Shown here: positions 54,880 to 64,000 of the stretch, one piece after another
Layout of the letters: each line of letters starts with the position of its first letter
Numbering within the stretch: the stretch's first letter is position 1
NCBI GenBank assembly: GCA_002707155.1
Contig: PAME01000018.1
Span: 62,001 to 126,000, forward strand
DNA from: Crocinitomicaceae bacterium
GTDB lineage: Bacteria > Bacteroidota > Bacteroidia > Flavobacteriales_G > Salibacteraceae
DNA: 64,000 nt
Reading direction: 5' to 3'
Program-made: the position numbers and the translations under genes
Notes under the pieces: generated by a model
The model's database searches: none
What the model was told of the DNA's origin: nothing
What the model saw: the letters and a program-made list of their open reading frames with translations, nothing else

Positions 54880-56754
54880 TTATTTAGTACTTCCTTCAAA
54901 GTAAATTTTCGCATTGCTTCCATCTTCAGCTGGATATCGATTATTCGTTCCATCTAAATCAGCAACGCGACTTTCAGGGTCGAGGACTATCGATTTTATG
55001 TTATCCTTTTTAATTGGAATTATCAATCTGTAATTGGGATGAGTCCAAGGCCATGAGCTGCAAGCGGTTGTATTGGAGTTTTCTGAAAAGCTTTTTTCCC
55101 CTCGCATATTGAATAAAGGAATATAAAATCGCTGTTGTGAATCATCTTTCAAGGTAACCAGCAGTTCAACGGGCATTGGCATTTGTCCAATTCGCTCAAC
55201 AATCACCTCTGTGTTTTTTTTGCTTTCGTTTACCTCAGCAATTGAATAGTCAATGGTTTTTGTGCCTCCAATCCAAAGTGTAAAATACCAGTCCAAATCC
55301 ATGTCGGCAGCTTTTTCCATGATTCGTTTAAAATCATCAGGAGTAGGGTGTTTGTAGCGCCAAGTATAATAGTATTCCCGCACAGCAGGATAGAAAACAT
55401 CGTCTCCAACTATGTACGATAGTTGCGATAAGAAAGTCGCTCCTTTGTAATAAGAATTGATACCGTATACTCGGTTGGAGTGAAAGAAGTCTGCGTGAGT
55501 GGTCATAGGCTCGTAATCTTTGTTTAGCGCAATCCTGCGGTAATTTTTTAAAGCTGCCTGAGCTGGGTTTACTAAGTTCCGGTGGAAAAGAGAATCCAGC
55601 ACATAATATTGAGCAAATTGTGTAAATCCTTCATCCATCCAAGGATACTTATTCTCGTTGGTAGCCAAAAGGCCATAATACCAGCTGTGCAAAGATTCGT
55701 GAACCGTTACGCTTACCAAACCACCGAAAGAACCTGTGCCAGAAATTAGGGTTGCCATAGGGTATTCCATTCCACCATCACCACCTTGAATTACAGAATA
55801 TTGTTTGTACGGATACTCTCCAAAAACGGCGTTAACTATGCTAAAGCTTTGCTCGGTATATCCTTGAAGTTTTTGCCAGTTATTAGCAATTGTGGAATCC
55901 TTTTTATAGAAAAAGTGCAAATCCAAACCGAACTTAGTTTTTCGAATATCGTGCACGTATTCTGGGTCAGCTGCCCAAGCAAAATCGTGTACTTTGGGAG
56001 CAATAAAATGCCAAGTGAGTTCTTTTGAGTTCAGGCGATTTACTTGAGCATCATCAATATAACCGTGACCAATTTCTTTGGGGTTTTGTAGGTAACCAGT
56101 TCCTCCAATAGTGTAGGACGAGTCAATTGTAATTTTAACATCAAAATCACTCCAAACACCATGAAATTCTCTGCCAATATAAGGGTCTGTCATCCAGCCA
56201 TCTTTATCGTATTCGGCTAATTTCGGATACCACTGAGTCATGCTGTATGCTATTCCTTCGGCATTATCCCTTCCCGAACGTCTAATTTGTTTCGGCACCT
56301 GAGACTCAAAATTCATAGTAAACGTGGTGCTTCTTCCTGGCAATAATGGCGTATTTAATTCAACCGTTAATAGCGTTTGATCAATGCTCCATTTAAGGTC
56401 TGCTCCATTTTGTTTCAGCGCATTTATTTTTTGATAACCGATTTCGTTAGGTGCTAATTTTTCAATTCGACTTCCCACTCTGGCATCAGGATCCTGAATT
56501 GATCGGGATCGAGCATCCATCATACTGCCCGGTTGAAAAGCGTTAAAGTACAAGTGATAATATACTCTCTTAAGGGTATCTGGGCTGTTGTTAAAGTAGT
56601 TCAATTCCTGCGTACCGGTTACTTTATGGTTGTCTACGTTTAGGGCAACTTCCATTTTGTATTCAGCTCGCTGTTGCCAATAGCCATCTTGAGCAAATGA
56701 AAATTGAACGATTGAAATACATCCTAAAATGAAACTTAACGGTTTTTTAGTCAT
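54880..56754 (-). CDS. M1 family metallopeptidase, exported
   Basis: A 624-residue zinc peptidase with signal peptide (FSFAQDG, cleavage near residue 21). The substrate-binding strand is GGMEYP (327-332) in place of GAMEN. Zinc motif HESLH is at 352-356, with third ligand E375 in WMDEGFTQ. The final 200 residues carry an Ig-like beta domain. Bacteroidota keep several M1 paralogues; this one differs in subfamily from the 804-residue enzyme at 3.6 kb. It converges with the methyltransferase and is divergent from DUF493. Confidence 0.9.
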   Translation of the reverse strand: MTKKPLSFILGCISIVQFSFAQDGYWQQRAEYKMEVALNVDNHKVTGTQELNYFNNSPDTLKRVYYHLYFNAFQPGSMMDARSRSIQDPDARVGSRIEKLAPNEIGYQKINALKQNGADLKWSIDQTLLTVELNTPLLPGRSTTFTMNFESQVPKQIRRSGRDNAEGIAYSMTQWYPKLAEYDKDGWMTDPYIGREFHGVWSDFDVKITIDSSYTIGGTGYLQNPKEIGHGYIDDAQVNRLNSKELTWHFIAPKVHDFAWAADPEYVHDIRKTKFGLDLHFFYKKDSTIANNWQKLQGYTEQSFSIVNAVFGEYPYKQYSVIQGGDGGMEYPMATLISGTGSFGGLVSVTVHESLHSWYYGLLATNENKYPWMDEGFTQFAQYYVLDSLFHRNLVNPAQAALKNYRRIALNKDYEPMTTHADFFHSNRVYGINSYYKGATFLSQLSYIVGDDVFYPAVREYYYTWRYKHPTPDDFKRIMEKAADMDLDWYFTLWIGGTKTIDYSIAEVNESKKNTEVIVERIGQMPMPVELLVTLKDDSQQRFYIPLFNMRGEKSFSENSNTTACSSWPWTHPNYRLIIPIKKDNIKSIVLDPESRVADLDGTNNRYPAEDGSNAKIYFEGSTK

Positions 56755-56818
56755 TGCTTATTTTTTGGGAAGCCGAAAGTAACACCTTTGTTTTGAAACT
56801 CGCAACTGAATTACAACA

Positions 56819-57106
56819 ATGGGAAATAGCAAGGACGAAAAAGGAGACTGGGCCTCACTAAGAGAGAAATTAGAAGAAGAAGGCAATTATCCCAAGGTAT
56901 ACCTTTTTAAGTTTATTGTTCCCGGCGATATACGATCTATTGCTTTACTAGAAGCAGTTTTTGGTGAAGAGGCACAAGTAAATATGCGGATGTCCAAAAA
57001 TGGCAAATACGCCAGTTTTTCAGTTAAGGAACTGATGTTGAATACCACTTCTATTATTGAGCGCTACGAAAAAGCAATGCAGGTTGAAGGTTGCATGGTT
57101 TTGTAA
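56819..57106 (+). CDS. DUF493 (YbeD-like) family protein
   Basis: A 95-residue cytosolic protein. The pattern LREKLEEEGNYPKVYLFKFI at 14-33 and ASFSVKELMLNTTSIIERYEKAMQVEGCMVL at the C-terminus fits the ferredoxin-like DUF493 fold. The role may be regulatory, as in YbeD; unproven. Divergent from the M1 peptidase. Confidence 0.8.
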   Translation: MGNSKDEKGDWASLREKLEEEGNYPKVYLFKFIVPGDIRSIALLEAVFGEEAQVNMRMSKNGKYASFSVKELMLNTTSIIERYEKAMQVEGCMVL

Positions 57107-57195
57107 TTAAAGATTACATCTGAATAACTCTCAAGGTTTCAAGTTATAGGTTGCTAGTATGTTTCTAGTTTTGAAAAAACAATAATTCTAAAATC

Positions 57196-57585
57196 ATGAA
57201 GCGACTTTTTATTCTTGCGATTCTTTTTATTTCTATTGCCCAGCTATTTAGCCAAAAACTCGATTATTACTCAAGACACGTTACCAAAAATGGTGAATTG
57301 CAAGAGCTAACCGTTCCGGTAATTATCGGTATAAACCTAGTTATGGGTTCTGTCACGTTAAACGAGGATGGAGTTGAGAAGAAAACGAAGCTAAACTCAG
57401 AGGATATTGTGTATTCCAACGATTCAAAAAATAGTCAGGTAGTAATTTGGGAAATACTGCAAGATGTGGGGCCCCATAAGATAGTAGTTTACAATTACGA
57501 TAAAATTGCTGACGAGCGAGAAAGGTGTTTTATGCTGGGCAAAATGAAGGATTGTTACCTTAACATTTATCCTTTTCAAAAATAG
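57196..57585 (+). CDS. Exported hypothetical protein
   Basis: A 129-residue protein with a signal peptide (FISIAQLFSQK, residue 20). The rest is a small beta-rich domain with one cysteine pair (CFMLGKMKDC). I do not recognise it. It lies 3 bases before dacB and may share its transcript. Confidence 0.6.
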   Translation: MKRLFILAILFISIAQLFSQKLDYYSRHVTKNGELQELTVPVIIGINLVMGSVTLNEDGVEKKTKLNSEDIVYSNDSKNSQVVIWEILQDVGPHKIVVYNYDKIADERERCFMLGKMKDCYLNIYPFQK

Positions 57586-57588
57586 AAA

Positions 57589-59052
57589 GTGGTAATAAGG
57601 TTCAAATTCTTAACCTTTGGAGTATTGCTTATGCAATTAGTTTTTGGGCTTTCTTTTTGCGCTCAAACCGAAAAACCGGCTAGCGAAAGTACTTTACAAG
57701 CATATTTTAATCAATGGGTTCAACAGCCCAATTTGACTTCTGCTTCTATTGGAATTTTGGTAAAAAATGAGTTGGGTGAAATTGTGCTGGAACACAATTC
57801 GAACACATCACTTGTACCAGCCTCAACTCAGAAACTACTGACTACTGCTTCTGCATTAGAGCAACTTGGTCCTAAATTTCGCTTCGAAACTATTCTAGCC
57901 TACAAGGGTGAATTAAATGAGGATGGCGTTTTAAAAGGAGATCTGATCATTCAAGCAGGTGGTGACCCCACTTTAGGTTCTGATCGTTTTGGAGGAATAG
58001 AAGCATTAGGAAAAAGCTGGTTGTCGGTGCTAAAAGCAAATGGAATTCAATCGATAGCCGGAAAGCTACTAATTGAGAATACCGTTTTTCCAAAATACTT
58101 AACTCCGCGCACTTGGATTTGGGAAGACATTGGCAATTACTACGGGGCAACTCCTGCAGGTTTTTCTTTTCATGATAATTATTACCAAATGGTGCTCCGC
58201 TCTCCAAATGAAACTGGTGCATTGTGTGAAGTGGTAAAAACGACACCCACTATGGATCACTTGACATTTGATTGTCAGGTAACCGCCGCAGCCAATAACT
58301 CAGACAACGCCTACATTTTTGGAGGAGAGGGCAGCGAATTGCGCTACATAAAAGGAACAATTCCAAAGGGAAGGTCTACTTTCAGTATAAAAGGGTCCAT
58401 GGACAATCCGGAGTTATTGGCTCAAAAATGGTTATCCAATTATTTTACTCAAAATGGAGTGGAGGTAGTTGGAAACGAATTCCAAGCAGCCACCACAACT
58501 ACTGTGTTTCACAGTCACAAAAGCCCAGAATTGAGCCAAATGATTCAGTTGACCAACAAGTACAGTATTAACCTTTATGCTGAGCACTTCGCGTTGTGGC
58601 TAAATGAAAACCGAGGAGAAAAGCTGACGGTTGAATTGGGCGCTCAGAGTGTTAAGGAAAGTATTGGAAAAATGGGCATAGAAACAAAAGGAATGTTTTT
58701 AGTTGATGGTAGCGGAATGTCTAGATTTAATGCAGTAACTCCAAATCAAATCGTTGAATTACTTAGATACATGCGCGCTGCTGAAAATGCAGAAATCTTT
58801 ATTAATTCCTTATCGGTTGCAGGTGAGTCGGGAACCTTGAGAAGCATGTTTAGTGGCAGCACCGCCGCTGGAAAAATAAAAGCAAAAAGCGGCTATATGG
58901 AGCGCGTAAGAAGTTACGCAGGATATATTGAAACACTTAAAGGAGAAAAAATGACCTTTTGTATAATTGTAAACAACTACGAGGGGTCAGCCGCTGAAAC
59001 GAAGTATCAGATTAAGAAACTACTCGAACGTATAGTCGCTCATACTAAGTAG
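57589..59052 (+). CDS. dacB: D-alanyl-D-alanine carboxypeptidase/endopeptidase (PBP4 type)
   Basis: A 487-residue periplasmic enzyme trimming peptidoglycan peptides. Signal peptide 1-25; active-site motifs SxxK (STQK, 79-82), SxN (SIN in NKYSINLYAEH) and KSG (AKSGYMERVRSYAGY). The PBP4-type insert between SxxK and SxN is present. GTG start at 57589, 3 bases after the preceding stop; the only good ATG is inside the signal peptide. Confidence 0.93.
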   Translation: MVIRFKFLTFGVLLMQLVFGLSFCAQTEKPASESTLQAYFNQWVQQPNLTSASIGILVKNELGEIVLEHNSNTSLVPASTQKLLTTASALEQLGPKFRFETILAYKGELNEDGVLKGDLIIQAGGDPTLGSDRFGGIEALGKSWLSVLKANGIQSIAGKLLIENTVFPKYLTPRTWIWEDIGNYYGATPAGFSFHDNYYQMVLRSPNETGALCEVVKTTPTMDHLTFDCQVTAAANNSDNAYIFGGEGSELRYIKGTIPKGRSTFSIKGSMDNPELLAQKWLSNYFTQNGVEVVGNEFQAATTTTVFHSHKSPELSQMIQLTNKYSINLYAEHFALWLNENRGEKLTVELGAQSVKESIGKMGIETKGMFLVDGSGMSRFNAVTPNQIVELLRYMRAAENAEIFINSLSVAGESGTLRSMFSGSTAAGKIKAKSGYMERVRSYAGYIETLKGEKMTFCIIVNNYEGSAAETKYQIKKLLERIVAHTK

Positions 59053-59489
59053 TACTTAATAAAGCTGATAGTATCTGCAGTATGCACTAATTAAAAGTCT
59101 CAACTACTCTAATCAACATTATTCCCATGAAAATCTATTAGTTAAAGTATGAGATTCACCATCGTTGCCGGGAAGTACGAATAGCATTAATCTGGGATGC
59201 TTAGTAGGAGCCATTCGTTCTCGATTCATAATAAGAAATAGTATCAAATTCGCCAGCCAACGTCATGCTGAATTTATTTCAGCATCTCTATAAAGTACAT
59301 CTAACTCCCATAGCTGTCATTCCCATGAAAATGGGAATCTCATGATAAGATTCTGATCCAGAAAATACGGGACATTTTGTATTAGAATTAAAGATGAGAA
59401 ATTAATTAAGGCTTCATTCATTCGGCATCAAAAAAGCCCCACTGAAATTCATCAGCAGGGCTTTCCTTAATTCTGTTTTATAGAGGAGG
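59053..59489. other. Intergenic gap with two small palindromes
   Basis: No coding sequence. Contains palindromic repeats at 59261-59290 (CGTCATGCTGAA…TTCAGCATCTC) and 59315-59342 (TGTCATTCCCATGAAAATGG then GAATCTC), both of the repeat class described at 51.0 and 53.3-54.1 kb, then a terminator at 59430. Confidence 0.6.
59430..59465 (-). terminator. Rho-independent terminator of the 59490 gene
   Basis: On the minus strand AAAGCCCTGCTGA-TGAATT-TCAGTGGGGCTTTTTT: a 12-13-bp stem with two imperfect pairs and a T run, 25 bases after the gene's stop. Confidence 0.8.
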
Positions 59490-60062
59490 CTAGTTATTCT
59501 CCATTTTTTCCATTTCCTTATCAAAAGTTTCTTTGAACTTTTCGTAGTTGTAATCAATTTTCAAGTTCTCGTCTTTCTTCAAGTTCTCGTTGTACTTTCC
59601 TACAAGTTCTTCACCAGATAATTCAATCGCAACATAATACTTGAATTTTCCTTCTGGAGTTTTAGTTACTTCCTGACAGATAGTTTTTACACCACTCAAG
59701 GACTGGTTTACTACCGATCTAGCATTAGACTCAAAACGCTCCAATACTTCTTCTTTATTATTGAATTCAGAAGATTTTACGTAATTGTCACTCACTGCTT
59801 TCATAGTGGTGTTAATGTCACTAGCCAATTGTTCTTTTGCAACTGACATGGCTTTTTTACGAGCAGTCATCTGATCTAAGCTTTCTCCGATTGCATTTGC
59901 GCGGAAATACTTTTTGTTCGAGAAGTAATCTGGACCTGAACAATATTGCTTTAATAATACTTCACCTTCTTTCTTCGGTGTTGATTTTTTGTTTTTACAC
60001 GCTGTAAAAGTTACAGTCATTGCCAATAGTGCTAATGATGCAATTGAAAATATTCGTTTCAT
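59490..60062 (-). CDS. Lipoprotein of unknown function
   Basis: A 190-residue protein with lipobox TVTFTAC (cysteine 22). The mature domain resembles LPP20-type lipoproteins in its outline (RANAIGESLDQMTARKKAMSVAKEQLASDI, then TPEGKFKYYVAIELSGEEL). It is lysine/glutamate rich. It is followed by a clear terminator and preceded by the RND exporter on the same strand, 57 bases away. Confidence 0.7.
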   Translation of the reverse strand: MKRIFSIASLALLAMTVTFTACKNKKSTPKKEGEVLLKQYCSGPDYFSNKKYFRANAIGESLDQMTARKKAMSVAKEQLASDINTTMKAVSDNYVKSSEFNNKEEVLERFESNARSVVNQSLSGVKTICQEVTKTPEGKFKYYVAIELSGEELVGKYNENLKKDENLKIDYNYEKFKETFDKEMEKMENN

Positions 60063-60119
60063 AGTATATGCTTTAGAGTTAAATAAGTTTTGAATTCTAT
60101 ACCAATATCGATGCCAAAG

Positions 60120-62423
60120 TTAGACAGTTTTCGATTTTTTTCGGAAAAGTCGTCGTTTCTTTTTTGGTTCTTGAAAAAATAGTAGAATCAGCACTGGCAA
60201 GAAAAACAAATCACTAAGCACTGCAAAGAGCAGTGTAAGGCTAACTAGAAGCCCTATATAAAATGTACTGGTAATGGCAGAAGCTACTAAAATTAGAAAC
60301 CCACTACATAATATTAGACTGGTTACAATTATGGCTTTACCCGTAGATAGATAGGTGCGTTTAAGTGCGTATACTATACTTTTTCCTTTGTTCAATTCAA
60401 TACGCAGTTTACTCATAAAGTGTATCGTATCATCGACGGCAATTCCAAACGCAATTGCAAATATTATCGAGGTGGAAATTTTGATATTGATACCTGCTAT
60501 TCCCATAAAGCCTGCAATTACTAGCAAGGGCAATAAGTTAGGCAAAACAGCAATAATGATCATTCTAAACGATTGAAAAAGAATACCCATAATCAGTGCA
60601 ATGATGATGAATGCAATGGTTAAGCTGTAAACAATGTTATTGGCCAAAAACTCATTTGTTTTATCAACCAGAAAGGGCATTCCCGTTACTCTAAACTCAA
60701 AAAGGTCTTGATTTACTTGAGTAGCTAAGTACTCATCAAATTGTTGATTTAATATTCGCATTTGCTTACCACCAACATCTTTTACCTTAGCATTAATTCT
60801 GCCTTCATGTCCTTTATCGGTAACGTAACTGCGTATGTTAGCCTTAGGTAGCCTTCGCAGACTGCGTTTTATTTTTTTGAGTTCACTTTCAGACTGGGGA
60901 AGCCTATATTCAGCATTTTTTCCGCCTTTAATGGCGCGTCTTGTTCCTTTTATAAATGTGTTGGGTGAAACTATAAAACCGGCTCCATAAACTTCCTTTA
61001 TACCCGTTTCAATCTTCTCCACTTCCTGCATTACTTCTAATTCAAAGAAGGATCGATTGGTATCTTTAAGCGTAACGGCCATTTCAAATGGCCTAAATCC
61101 AGAGAAATTTTCTTCGAAAAAATTGTAGTCATTTCTCATCGCTTCACCACTAGCGTAGTCTTCCAGGAACTTATTGTCAAACTCTAATTCGTGAATTCCA
61201 ACAAAGGAAACACACATAACAAGCAGCACAACACTCAATACCTTTTGCCGCCGAGGTACCAACCATAAAAACAGTCGGTGTAACTTTATTGACCAAAAAG
61301 AATCGTCACTGTGTTCGCCTTTAACTTTGGGAGTTTTAAGCAAATAAAGCATTGCTGGTAGTAAGGAAAAGGAAAGAAAGAATGCCACATAAACTCCAAT
61401 TGCAGTAATCCACCCGAATTCTTTTATAGGCATTATCATTGCAGTGTATAGTGATAGAAAACCTACGGCAGTAGTAAAAGCCGTAAAGAATGTAGCCAGT
61501 CCAATTTCTTTAAATGCAGTGGTAAGCGCTTCTAATTTGGTTTTATGTTTCCGGAGTTCATCAAGGTATTTCTCTACAATGTGCACCACGTTTGAGATAC
61601 AAACAACAAAAAGTATTGTCGGAAGCAGAGTAGTCATAAAATTGATGGGTTTCCCAATCAAGGTCATAAAAGCAATCATCCATAAAATCGTAATTCCTAC
61701 AACGGTCATAGGAATTACAATTCCCCAAAGTGTTCGGAAGGATATGTAGAGAAAAGCAATCAGCAGAAGACAGGAAAGGGACATAAATAAGAGTAAGTCT
61801 GACTCCATTTTCTTTATGAAATAGAATGCTCCTTTTATTTTACCAGCAACGTGAGCGTCATCAAATTCAAATGCCCTAACAATAGATTCTATTTCAGCAA
61901 TGGTTTTGTCATTCTTCTTTCTATCGTCGGAGGGTTTTATCTTCAGAAAAAGACTTACTTTTTTACCATCTTCTGAAAAAAGCGAACCTTCCAGCCCAGG
62001 AGTGTCATATATTCTTGCCGAATCGGTATCGTACAATTCCGGCTGCGAAACATGGATGTAGGAACTTTTAATAACTCCTAAAGGTCCGATAATAGGGTTG
62101 TCAATATTGGTAGGAGAGGCAACCTTTTCTATGTACTCTTTTTTCTCAAGTATGCCAGTAAGACTATCTATTTTGATTAAGAAATCTTCTTGAAAAATAC
62201 CTTTTGTATTATCAATACCGAGCAGCAAAAAATCGTTATCGGACTCAAACCGATCGATGTGTTCCCAGTAAAATTGCAAATCCTCGTCACTAGGAGGTAA
62301 AAACTTTTCGAATTTGTAATCAAATTTCACCTGTGGTATCAGGGAAATTGCCGCAAGGCTTATAAGTCCGACGCAGGCAAGGATTACAATTGACAGTGTT
62401 TTTCTTAACTTATGAGTAAGCAT
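60120..62423 (-). CDS. RND/MMPL-family exporter
   Basis: A 767-residue inner-membrane transporter with two halves, each with one helix, a periplasmic loop and five helices. The sterol-sensing-like region has ISNVVHIVEKYLDELRK near residue 275; the second half has FAIAFGIAVDDTIHFMSKLR with two aspartates typical of proton-coupled RND pumps, followed by TSLILCSGFLILVAS. Such single-protein exporters move lipids or hopanoids; the cargo is not evident. A TACTTTTG -7 element lies 17 bases before the ATG. Confidence 0.9.
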   Translation of the reverse strand: MLTHKLRKTLSIVILACVGLISLAAISLIPQVKFDYKFEKFLPPSDEDLQFYWEHIDRFESDNDFLLLGIDNTKGIFQEDFLIKIDSLTGILEKKEYIEKVASPTNIDNPIIGPLGVIKSSYIHVSQPELYDTDSARIYDTPGLEGSLFSEDGKKVSLFLKIKPSDDRKKNDKTIAEIESIVRAFEFDDAHVAGKIKGAFYFIKKMESDLLLFMSLSCLLLIAFLYISFRTLWGIVIPMTVVGITILWMIAFMTLIGKPINFMTTLLPTILFVVCISNVVHIVEKYLDELRKHKTKLEALTTAFKEIGLATFFTAFTTAVGFLSLYTAMIMPIKEFGWITAIGVYVAFFLSFSLLPAMLYLLKTPKVKGEHSDDSFWSIKLHRLFLWLVPRRQKVLSVVLLVMCVSFVGIHELEFDNKFLEDYASGEAMRNDYNFFEENFSGFRPFEMAVTLKDTNRSFFELEVMQEVEKIETGIKEVYGAGFIVSPNTFIKGTRRAIKGGKNAEYRLPQSESELKKIKRSLRRLPKANIRSYVTDKGHEGRINAKVKDVGGKQMRILNQQFDEYLATQVNQDLFEFRVTGMPFLVDKTNEFLANNIVYSLTIAFIIIALIMGILFQSFRMIIIAVLPNLLPLLVIAGFMGIAGINIKISTSIIFAIAFGIAVDDTIHFMSKLRIELNKGKSIVYALKRTYLSTGKAIIVTSLILCSGFLILVASAITSTFYIGLLVSLTLLFAVLSDLFFLPVLILLFFQEPKKKRRLFRKKSKTV

Positions 62424-62440
62424 AGGTATTATAAGGCCAG

Positions 62441-62448
62441 CAAAAGTA
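62441..62448 (-). promoter_or_regulatory. -7 promoter element of the RND exporter gene
   Basis: Minus-strand TACTTTTG matches TAnnTTTG, 17 bases before the ATG at 62423. Confidence 0.5.
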
Positions 62449-62565
62449 GTCTAATTGAAATTCTATCAAAGTTGATTTAATAAAGCGTTGTTATAAGATG
62501 TTGACAGCTTAAAGGGCAGAATAGCGTTCAATCCTTAAAAAAGGTGTACAGTTTTTAGAATATAC

Positions 62566-62573
62566 TACATTTG
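62566..62573 (+). promoter_or_regulatory. -7 promoter element of the 62601 gene
   Basis: TACATTTG matches TAnnTTTG, 27 bases before the ATG at 62601. A conventional short leader is implied, unlike the leaderless cases. Confidence 0.5.
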
Positions 62574-62600
62574 ATTCTTGACTATTAAAAACAGATAATT

Positions 62601-62933
62601 ATGAAGAAATTTAAACCCTTACTAGTTCTCAGTTTTTGCCTAGTATTTTTTGGAGGTATTGCTCAGGAAACGAATTATGTGGTAATAAAACTTTTTGAGC
62701 CAATTAATGCCGCTGGAGAGATTATTATATCATATATTAAAGATAAGTCAGAGCGTATAGCAGTAGAAAAATTGGACTCTGATCATCATGAAAATAACAT
62801 GAATAAACTCGTTGATGTATTCAATCGAATGAATAAAGAAGGCTTTGTACTTGTTTCTTCCGCAGCTTCTGCTCACGGAAACCCTGCCTCCATATTACAT
62901 GTCGATACTTTTGTTTTCAGTCGTAAAGACTAA
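62601..62933 (+). CDS. Small exported hypothetical protein
   Basis: A 110-residue protein with signal peptide (VFFGGIAQE, cleavage near residue 21). The rest is a small alpha/beta domain with DHHENNMNKLVDVFNRMNKEGF and FVLVSSAASAHG. I do not recognise it. It precedes the SDR gene by 2 bases and probably shares its transcript. Confidence 0.6.
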   Translation: MKKFKPLLVLSFCLVFFGGIAQETNYVVIKLFEPINAAGEIIISYIKDKSERIAVEKLDSDHHENNMNKLVDVFNRMNKEGFVLVSSAASAHGNPASILHVDTFVFSRKD

Positions 62934-62935
62934 GA

Positions 62936-63733
62936 GTGCATTATCAAAATAAAATATGCTGGATAACTGGAGCTTCTTCAGGCATTGGTGAAGCTATAGC
63001 GTATGAATTGGCTGGTCAGGGCGCTCATTTAATTTTATCAGCGCGAGGAAAAGAAAAGCTTTCAAGTGTGGCTGAAAAATGCATTGAAAAAGGGGCAAAA
63101 GAAACTTTTGTTTTACCCTTAGATTTAGGTAGCTCCGAAAGTATAGTTGCCGCTTATAAATCGTTTGAAGAAAAATACAATCAGCTCGATCTGCTCATCA
63201 ACAACGGAGGAATAAGTCAGCGTGCATTTTCTTCGGAAACGGACATTGATGTGGAGAGAAACATAATGGAGGTAAATTATTTTGGGACTATACATTTGAC
63301 GAAGTTAGTGTTGCCCATTTTAATGCTTCAAAAGAGCGGTCAACTCGCTGTTACTTCCAGTATCGCTGGCAAATTCGGTTTTCCATTACGAACTTCTTAT
63401 TCAGCAAGTAAACATGCGGTGCAAGGTTATTTTGAATCTCTTCGAACCGAATTGTTGCCCTATAATATTGATGTTAATATTATTATTCCCGGAAGAATAA
63501 GAACAGAAATATCGAAGCACGCATTGGACGGAAAAGGACAGGCTACAGAAAAAATGGATAAAGGACTGGATCAAGGAATTAGTCCTGAAAGTGCGGCACA
63601 GAAAATTGTCAAAGATTTAGCAAAGGGAAAAAAAGAAATATTAGTAGGGGGAAAGGAGCTACTATTGGTTTACATAAGAAGTTACACTCCTTGGTTGTTT
63701 TATAAAATAGTAAGTAGGATTAGCCCTATATAG
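62936..63733 (+). CDS. Short-chain dehydrogenase/reductase
   Basis: A 265-residue NAD(P)-dependent oxidoreductase. Cofactor motif TGASSGIG (11-18), LINNGG near 87-92, catalytic S142, Y155 and K159 (SYSASKH), and a C-terminal hydrophobic segment (YIRSYTPWLFYKIVSRI) that suggests membrane association, as in DHRS7-like enzymes. Substrate unknown. GTG start 2 bases after the previous stop. Confidence 0.9.
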   Translation: MHYQNKICWITGASSGIGEAIAYELAGQGAHLILSARGKEKLSSVAEKCIEKGAKETFVLPLDLGSSESIVAAYKSFEEKYNQLDLLINNGGISQRAFSSETDIDVERNIMEVNYFGTIHLTKLVLPILMLQKSGQLAVTSSIAGKFGFPLRTSYSASKHAVQGYFESLRTELLPYNIDVNIIIPGRIRTEISKHALDGKGQATEKMDKGLDQGISPESAAQKIVKDLAKGKKEILVGGKELLLVYIRSYTPWLFYKIVSRISPI

Positions 63734-63738
63734 GTATT

Positions 63739-64000
63739 ATGGGAATTGTTATAAGCGGAATTCAGCAAATTGGAATTGGGATTCCAAATGTTCAAGAAGC
63801 ATTTGATTGGTACAGAAAACACTTTGGTATGGATATTAAAGTGTTTGAAGAAGCGGCTGAAGCTGCATTAATGTTGCCGTATACTCAAAATGAAGTAAGG
63901 AGCCGTCATGCTATTCTTTCTTTAAACAATCAGAGTGGGGGAGGATTTGAAATATGGCAGTACACTAGTCGAACTCCTGTAATGCCAGATTTTGAGATTG
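63739..64000 (+). CDS. VOC/glyoxalase-family protein (3' end outside window)
   Basis: ATG 63739, 5 bases after the SDR stop. Visible 87 residues begin MGIVISGIQQIGIGIPNVQE, then FDWYRKHFGMDIKVFEEAAEA and GGGFEIWQYTSRTP. The first H/G-I-x-V-x-D-like strand and FEIWQ metal-ligand strand fit the vicinal-oxygen-chelate fold; the first metal ligand is Q or replaced. The reaction is not deducible. Confidence 0.8.
   Translation, partial: MGIVISGIQQIGIGIPNVQEAFDWYRKHFGMDIKVFEEAAEAALMLPYTQNEVRSRHAILSLNNQSGGGFEIWQYTSRTPVMPDFEI

Overview
The window reads as a chromosomal segment of a low-GC member of the Bacteroidota, most likely a flavobacterial lineage. Supporting signs are type IX secretion (T9SS) C-terminal sorting domains, bacillithiol synthesis (BshC), DUF3822 next to rsmD/coaD, LytTR/LytS-type two-component genes, SusC/CirA-like TonB receptors, TAnnTTTG promoter elements and almost no Shine-Dalgarno sequences. 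Most of the window is ordinary housekeeping content, densely packed on both strands.

Layout. 1-6.7 kb: MFS transporter tail, FMN split-barrel protein, truncated histidine kinase, DUF819 carrier, holin-like membrane protein, M1 peptidase, DNA methyltransferase. 6.7-14.8 kb (minus strand): nuclease-like protein convergent with the methyltransferase, a large six-repeat exported protein, a TlpA-like thioredoxin, and coaD-rsmD-DUF3822. 14.9-31 kb: RecD-like helicase, AlkB-like dioxygenase, frameshifted thioredoxin, Nth, BshC, a broken T9SS protein, guaA, a LysM protein, hemF and a LytTR regulator with its sensor kinase. 31-41.6 kb: T9SS proteins, photolyase-like protein plus DUF2805, CIA30, DUF1028, an interrupted penicillin-binding protein 1, a Dus enzyme and Usp. 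41.6-50.3 kb: an accessory island with every gene on the minus strand. It contains a tyrosine recombinase, small cassette-like genes and a Fur/TonB metal-uptake operon, separated by palindromic attC-like repeats. 50.4-64 kb: RluE-like synthase, uvrB, repeat-rich spacer, methyltransferase, M1 peptidase, DUF493, dacB, an RND/MMPL exporter, an SDR and a VOC protein that runs off the end.

The most interesting region is 42.7-50.3 kb. It looks like an integron-like cassette array built on a XerD-type recombinase rather than a canonical IntI. Four imperfect palindromes with related ends each follow a gene or operon, and the recombinase at the head of the array is interrupted by an in-frame TGA. The second notable theme is damage. 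At least six in-frame stop codons, four frameshifts and one apparently lost start codon interrupt otherwise well-preserved genes, and all the stop codons are compatible with C-to-T changes. This is either recent decay in a C-to-T-biased lineage or sequence error. The same window encodes an endonuclease III that has lost its iron-sulfur cysteines.
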